Shown here piece after piece: positions 63,881-64,000 of a DNA stretch of 64,000 nt. The first letter of the stretch is position 1; each line of letters begins with the position of its first letter. The position numbers and the translations under genes are program-made. Origin of the DNA: Bacteroidota bacterium (GTDB taxonomy: Bacteria > Bacteroidota > Bacteroidia > Chitinophagales > Chitinophagaceae); NCBI GenBank assembly GCA_026391125.1, contig JAPLEO010000145.1, forward strand, positions 1 through 64,000, given 5' to 3'. The notes beneath the pieces are model-generated. The model had not been told where the DNA came from. It did not search any database and worked only from the letters and a program-made list of their open reading frames with translations.

Positions 63881-64000
63881 ATGAATTTATTAGCCCACGC
63901 ATACCTTTCATTTGAGCAACCCGAGATCCTGGTGGGTAATATGATCAGTGATTATGTGAAAGGCAAAAAACAGTACGACTATCCCATTGGCATACAACAT
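63881..64000 (+). CDS. ACP phosphodiesterase (DUF479) family protein, 5' part
   Basis: First 40 codons of a gene running off the right edge: MNLLAHAYLSFEQPEILVGN, MISDYVKGKK. NLLAHAYLS, GN(M)ISD and VKG are the conserved N-terminal blocks of the AcpH/DUF479 family, which removes 4'-phosphopantetheine from acyl carrier protein. Length and activity cannot be judged here. Confidence 0.85.
   Translation, partial: MNLLAHAYLSFEQPEILVGNMISDYVKGKKQYDYPIGIQH

Noticed and set aside
1-64000. Prophage, insertion sequence or integrated element
   Set aside because: No transposase, integrase or phage structural genes, no tRNA-flanked attachment sites and no abrupt composition change were found.

Overview
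The window looks like a chromosomal piece of a Bacteroidota bacterium, most likely of the Chitinophagaceae (Sediminibacterium-like). The signs are low GC, a ccoS/ccoN/ccoI cbb3 oxidase cluster, methionine synthase split into two genes, a TonB-dependent receptor behind a cobalamin riboswitch, DUF5777, DUF4286 and THX proteins, Bacteroidota-type promoters (TTTTG / TAnnTTTG) and few Shine-Dalgarno sequences. The genus is inference. I see no rRNA, tRNA, prophage, insertion sequence or CRISPR array. Gene density is high and most genes are housekeeping or cell-envelope genes.

1-5.3 kb: a minus-strand microaerobic respiration block: Crp/Fnr regulator with FNR-like cysteines, hemerythrin-like protein, copper ATPase CcoI, CcoS, and CcoN running off the left edge. 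The CcoS and hemerythrin upstream regions share a 36-bp inverted-repeat motif. 5.3-12.2 kb: radical SAM/SPASM protein, MarR regulator, GHL10 glycoside hydrolase, Kup potassium transporter, LacI regulator, SRPBCC protein. 12.3-20.6 kb: UvrD-like helicase-nuclease, Ig-like lipoprotein, PAS protein with an orphan phospho-acceptor helix, RecR, and a YceI / DUF5777 / OB-fold trio. 20.8-25.4 kb: split MetH and an outer-membrane-type protein.

25.5-39.7 kb: AsmA-like giant protein, LOG-family hydrolase, a short SSB, an M20 amidohydrolase, BtuB-like receptor with B12 riboswitch, exonuclease III, HU, the small ribosomal protein THX (absent from the ORF track), and a class V aminotransferase with a twin-arginine-like leader. 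39.7-48.5 kb: three GT2 glycosyltransferases, MeaB, O-antigen ligase-like protein, CoaX, an outer-membrane protein whose 5' end is broken by a frameshift, LptC, and an aldo/keto reductase. 48.7-55 kb: ECF sigma / anti-sigma-like / DUF4097-like module, CNNM-CBS transporter, RpiB, M28 peptidase.

55-61.8 kb: deoxyhypusine synthase-like enzyme, then a co-directional glycan cluster (GT87, sugar dehydratase/epimerase, nucleotidyltransferase, second epimerase, polyprenyl-type GT2, polysaccharide deacetylase). The right end has an SdpI-like membrane protein, an alpha/beta hydrolase and the start of an ACP phosphodiesterase. Three loci point to cobalamin use (MetH, MeaB, the riboswitch-controlled receptor). 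The least explained items are the shared cco/hemerythrin motif, a dispersed hairpin-forming repeat at two convergent gene ends, three tandem hairpins upstream of the HU promoter, and the heptad-repeat envelope protein of the sigma operon. I did not find a clear, wholly new defence or mobile system.
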